NCBI RefSeq assembly: GCF_965138225.1
Contig: NZ_CBCSAX010000008.1
Direction: 5' to 3' (one strand)
Source of the DNA: Helicobacter_D ganmani
GTDB taxonomy: Bacteria; Campylobacterota; Campylobacteria; Campylobacterales; Helicobacteraceae
Length of the DNA stretch: 64,000 nt
The position numbers and the translations under genes were made by a program. Positions within the stretch are counted from its first letter, which is position 1; each line of letters opens with the position of its first letter. Below the pieces are notes generated by a model. That model was given only the letters and a program-made list of their open reading frames with translations. It ran no database searches and was not told the origin of the DNA. This document shows, piece by piece, positions 62,322-64,000 of this stretch.

Positions 62322-63443
62322 TTATTCTCCTTGATTCTTCTTATTTCCTTTAGATTCTTTAAGCAGTGTTTGCATTATGGAATCGCTTGAAGAATCTGTT
62401 TGGATTGAAGTATTCTTGGAGATTCCATAAGCATTATAAGCTTGTTTGGTTTTTAATTCTTGATTTTCTTTTTCTAGTTTATCTCTTTGATTAAGTATAT
62501 CAAAAATGCTTTGGGTGGCATCAAAGCTAGAGGCAAGGAAATCATTAGAGGAAAATTGCGAAGCAATAGAGATTTTAGAGCCGTTTAGATAAGCATTGAA
62601 TAAGGTGCTATTGCCATCCCAAGAAATAGTGTAATTATCAACTTTAAAAGAGCTTCCAATATTGCCACTCTGTGAGCCTAGATAAATAACGCTAGTTTGC
62701 AAATCTTGATAAATCTTACTTTCTTTGTCTTTGGATATAAATTCAAAATCACTAGCCATAGTAAAAAAGTCTCGCAAGTAATAAGATATTAAACTGGCTT
62801 CAACAGTATAATCTCTCAAAAAACCTTGCTCTTCATTAATTTTTGAAAGCTTATCAATTTCTTCTAAAGTTTGTGTTTGGGGACCATTATTTTTTGTAAA
62901 AAGTTTATGATAAAATTCCTCACTTGTAGCATATTCTTGGCTGTTTTGCCCTTGTTTTAAGAGGTTTAATAGTTTTTGTTTATTGTTGTTAAAATTATTA
63001 ATAGAATCTTGTGCAAATGAAAAAATTCCAAGTAAATTTCTAAATTCCTCGCTATCTGGCTGTTTATTATAAGCAACACTTAAAACTTCCTCTGCTTCTT
63101 GCATAAGGGATTGTATTGATTGTTGAGCCTTTGCTTCTGAGGGAATTAGTCCATTATATGTTTCAAGAAATTCAAGATGATTTTGTGATAGATTCTGTAA
63201 TTTTTCTATATTGTCAATATTTTGATGATAAGAATGGCTTATATAAGCTGGTAATTCCTCTTTGTTAGCAAGAATCTCATATATTGTTTGCTTGGTGTCT
63301 TTTTCTACATTATTTTGTTTGCTATGCGATAAATCTTCTATGGTATTGAAATCTTGATTTATGGATTGTGTAGAATCTTTGCAACTAGTATTATAATGGG
63401 AATTGGAATAAAGGCTTAGATAATTTGAGCTGTTAATTTGCAT
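62322..63443 (-). CDS. Hypothetical coiled-coil protein behind a structured leader
   Basis: 373 residues, not recognised. No signal peptide or membrane helix. The N-terminus is Ser/Asn/Tyr-rich (MQINSSNYLSLYSNSHYNTS), the middle is helical with coiled-coil potential (about 85-175 and 315-335), and the C-terminus is Ser/Lys/Asn-rich. Residues about 245-300 look beta-rich (VIYLGSQSGNIG, VDNYTISWDGN). The ATG has AAAGG 6 bases upstream, but that site lies in the 3' arm of a strong hairpin. It follows the right-edge gene by 90 bases on the same strand, so the two may be co-transcribed. Function unknown. Confidence 0.7.
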   Translation of the reverse strand: MQINSSNYLSLYSNSHYNTSCKDSTQSINQDFNTIEDLSHSKQNNVEKDTKQTIYEILANKEELPAYISHSYHQNIDNIEKLQNLSQNHLEFLETYNGLIPSEAKAQQSIQSLMQEAEEVLSVAYNKQPDSEEFRNLLGIFSFAQDSINNFNNNKQKLLNLLKQGQNSQEYATSEEFYHKLFTKNNGPQTQTLEEIDKLSKINEEQGFLRDYTVEASLISYYLRDFFTMASDFEFISKDKESKIYQDLQTSVIYLGSQSGNIGSSFKVDNYTISWDGNSTLFNAYLNGSKISIASQFSSNDFLASSFDATQSIFDILNQRDKLEKENQELKTKQAYNAYGISKNTSIQTDSSSDSIMQTLLKESKGNKKNQGE

Positions 63444-63517
63444 AGCTTACCTTTGTGATGATTGCTTTGCAGTTTGTTTGCAATTCTATATTCAATCATT
63501 TTTATAAAAAGGTAAGC
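63443..63517 (-). promoter_or_regulatory. Nested hairpin occluding the ribosome site of the 373-residue protein gene
   Basis: Three collinear perfect inverted repeats: GCTTACCTTT/AAAGGTAAGC (63508-63517 with 63445-63454), ATGATTG/CAATCAT (63493-63499 with 63458-63464), TTGCA/TGCAA (63479-63483 with 63467-63471) around a 7-base loop. Read on the minus strand, the 3' arm contains the AAAGG ribosome site and ends one base before the ATG. There is no trailing U-run, so it is not a standard terminator. A 27-codon frame from an ATG at 63499 runs through the hairpin and overlaps the start of the gene. Confidence 0.65.
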
Positions 63518-63533
63518 AAAAACCATACCAAAA

Positions 63534-64000
63534 CTATTTGAAATATTTGATATTAATTTTATCCTGTCTTATCCAGCTTCCAACTGCATTATAATTTTTA
63601 ATCCTGTCTATTACATTATTTTGAAAATCTAAAGTTTTAACATTGCTAGAATTATATTTATTAATTTTTACTACCTCTGATGTAACCTTATTAGTTTTGA
63701 AATTATAGGTTGCGGCGATAGCTGCGTAATAATCTGAACCAAGATTAAAATAAGCAGAATCTCCAGCTTCCAATTCTACTTGGTAATACGCAGTATAATA
63801 AATATTGTTTCCAAAATTATCTACAACTCCATATTGTTTTTTAATTACTTGTTGCGCATACGCTCCACCCACAACTTCACTCATTTCCTCCTCATTTAAG
63901 ACTTTCACACCTGCACTTTGTTCGTTAAACTCTCCATTGGTTGCAAGGGCAATGAAATCTACTTCAGCAAAGAGTGTGCTTGAGATTCCAAAGATTAATA
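63534..64000 (-). CDS. Secreted protein with double-glycine-type motif, 5' end beyond the window
   Basis: Partial: the minus-strand frame is open to the edge, reading ...LIFGISSTLFAEVDFIALAT... and then NGEFNEQSAGVKVLNEEEMS followed by EVVGGAYAQ. The first part looks like the end of a Sec signal peptide (cleavage after LFA). The VLNEEEMSEVVGG block matches the leader consensus of double-glycine peptides (LNxxEMxxVxGG). The C-terminal 110 residues are Tyr/Asn-rich and beta-like (YYTAYYQVELEAGDSAYFNL). A GTG at 63908 is not a convincing start because coding sequence continues upstream. Function unknown; no peptidase-ABC transporter is in view. Confidence 0.7.
   Translation of the reverse strand, partial: LIFGISSTLFAEVDFIALATNGEFNEQSAGVKVLNEEEMSEVVGGAYAQQVIKKQYGVVDNFGNNIYYTAYYQVELEAGDSAYFNLGSDYYAAIAATYNFKTNKVTSEVVKINKYNSSNVKTLDFQNNVIDRIKNYNAVGSWIRQDKINIKYFK

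Noticed and set aside
63534..63908. A 124-residue bacteriocin precursor starting with a double-glycine leader at the GTG at 63908
   Set aside because: The same frame is open upstream to the window edge and encodes a signal-peptide-like stretch, so the GTG is internal and the GG block is not an N-terminal leader.

Overview
The window looks like chromosome of a non-pylori (probably enterohepatic) Helicobacter, or a very close relative in the Campylobacterota. The DNA is AT-rich and gene-dense. The block aroQ-pepQ-folK-flhF-flhG-(small membrane protein)-fliA-fliM-fliY matches the H. pylori order as I remember it. The thrB-ylxR-infB-rbfA-rimP and tig-clpP-def blocks, the Campylobacter-like rpsB-tsf-ABC ATPase-fliR operon and the short comEC also fit. 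A selenocysteine tRNA is present. The species is not resolvable from the sequence alone.

Layout. 1-8.6 kb: ilvN, lpxD, a tandem pair of small lysine-rich proteins of unknown function, msrA, an AEC transporter, a tandem universal stress protein, comEC, a DUF502 protein, a UbiA/MqnP prenyltransferase and two conserved small proteins. 8.6-16.5 kb: thrB, then the translation block ylxR-infB-rbfA-rimP, ribD, a LysR regulator and rsmD. 16.5-25.7 kb: aroQ, pepQ and folK lead into the flagellar regulatory and switch operon flhF-flhG-x-fliA-fliM-fliY, followed by a HemW-like protein and ruvX. 25.7-26.7 kb: a decayed SGNH/AlgX-like acetyltransferase gene. 26.7-33.3 kb: a CheX-domain protein, an OmpA-like protein, nadE, a DegT-family protein lacking its catalytic lysine, lpxK and an MFS exporter. 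33.4-36.8 kb: rpsB-tsf-ABC-fliR. 37-40.2 kb: a three-gene cassette (AurF-like diiron protein, acyl-CoA-dehydrogenase-like flavoprotein without its catalytic glutamate, signal-less PhnD-like binding protein) behind a 22-bp palindrome. 40.4-46.4 kb: a U32 peptidase, a CheZ, gpmI, mraY and murD. 46.4-51.9 kb: accessory DNA with a pseudogene, an orphan gene, REP-like repeats, a MerP/MerT-like pair with a Tat-type transglutaminase, another gene remnant and a NifS-like enzyme. 52-60.5 kb: a cation/proton antiporter, def, a degenerate GGDEF protein, clpP, tig and a long-linker ftsK. 60.5-64 kb: selC, a PHP phosphoesterase, a hotdog protein, and two unknown genes joined by a strongly structured RNA leader; the last gene runs off the right edge.

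The strongest candidates for something undescribed are (i) the diiron / ACAD-like / PhnD-like cassette with its palindromic operator, (ii) the right-edge pair, where a protein with a Sec-type leader also carries a double-glycine-type motif and is followed by a hairpin that masks the ribosome site of the next gene, and (iii) the lysine-less DegT protein between nadE and lpxK. I saw no IS element, CRISPR array, prophage or rRNA.
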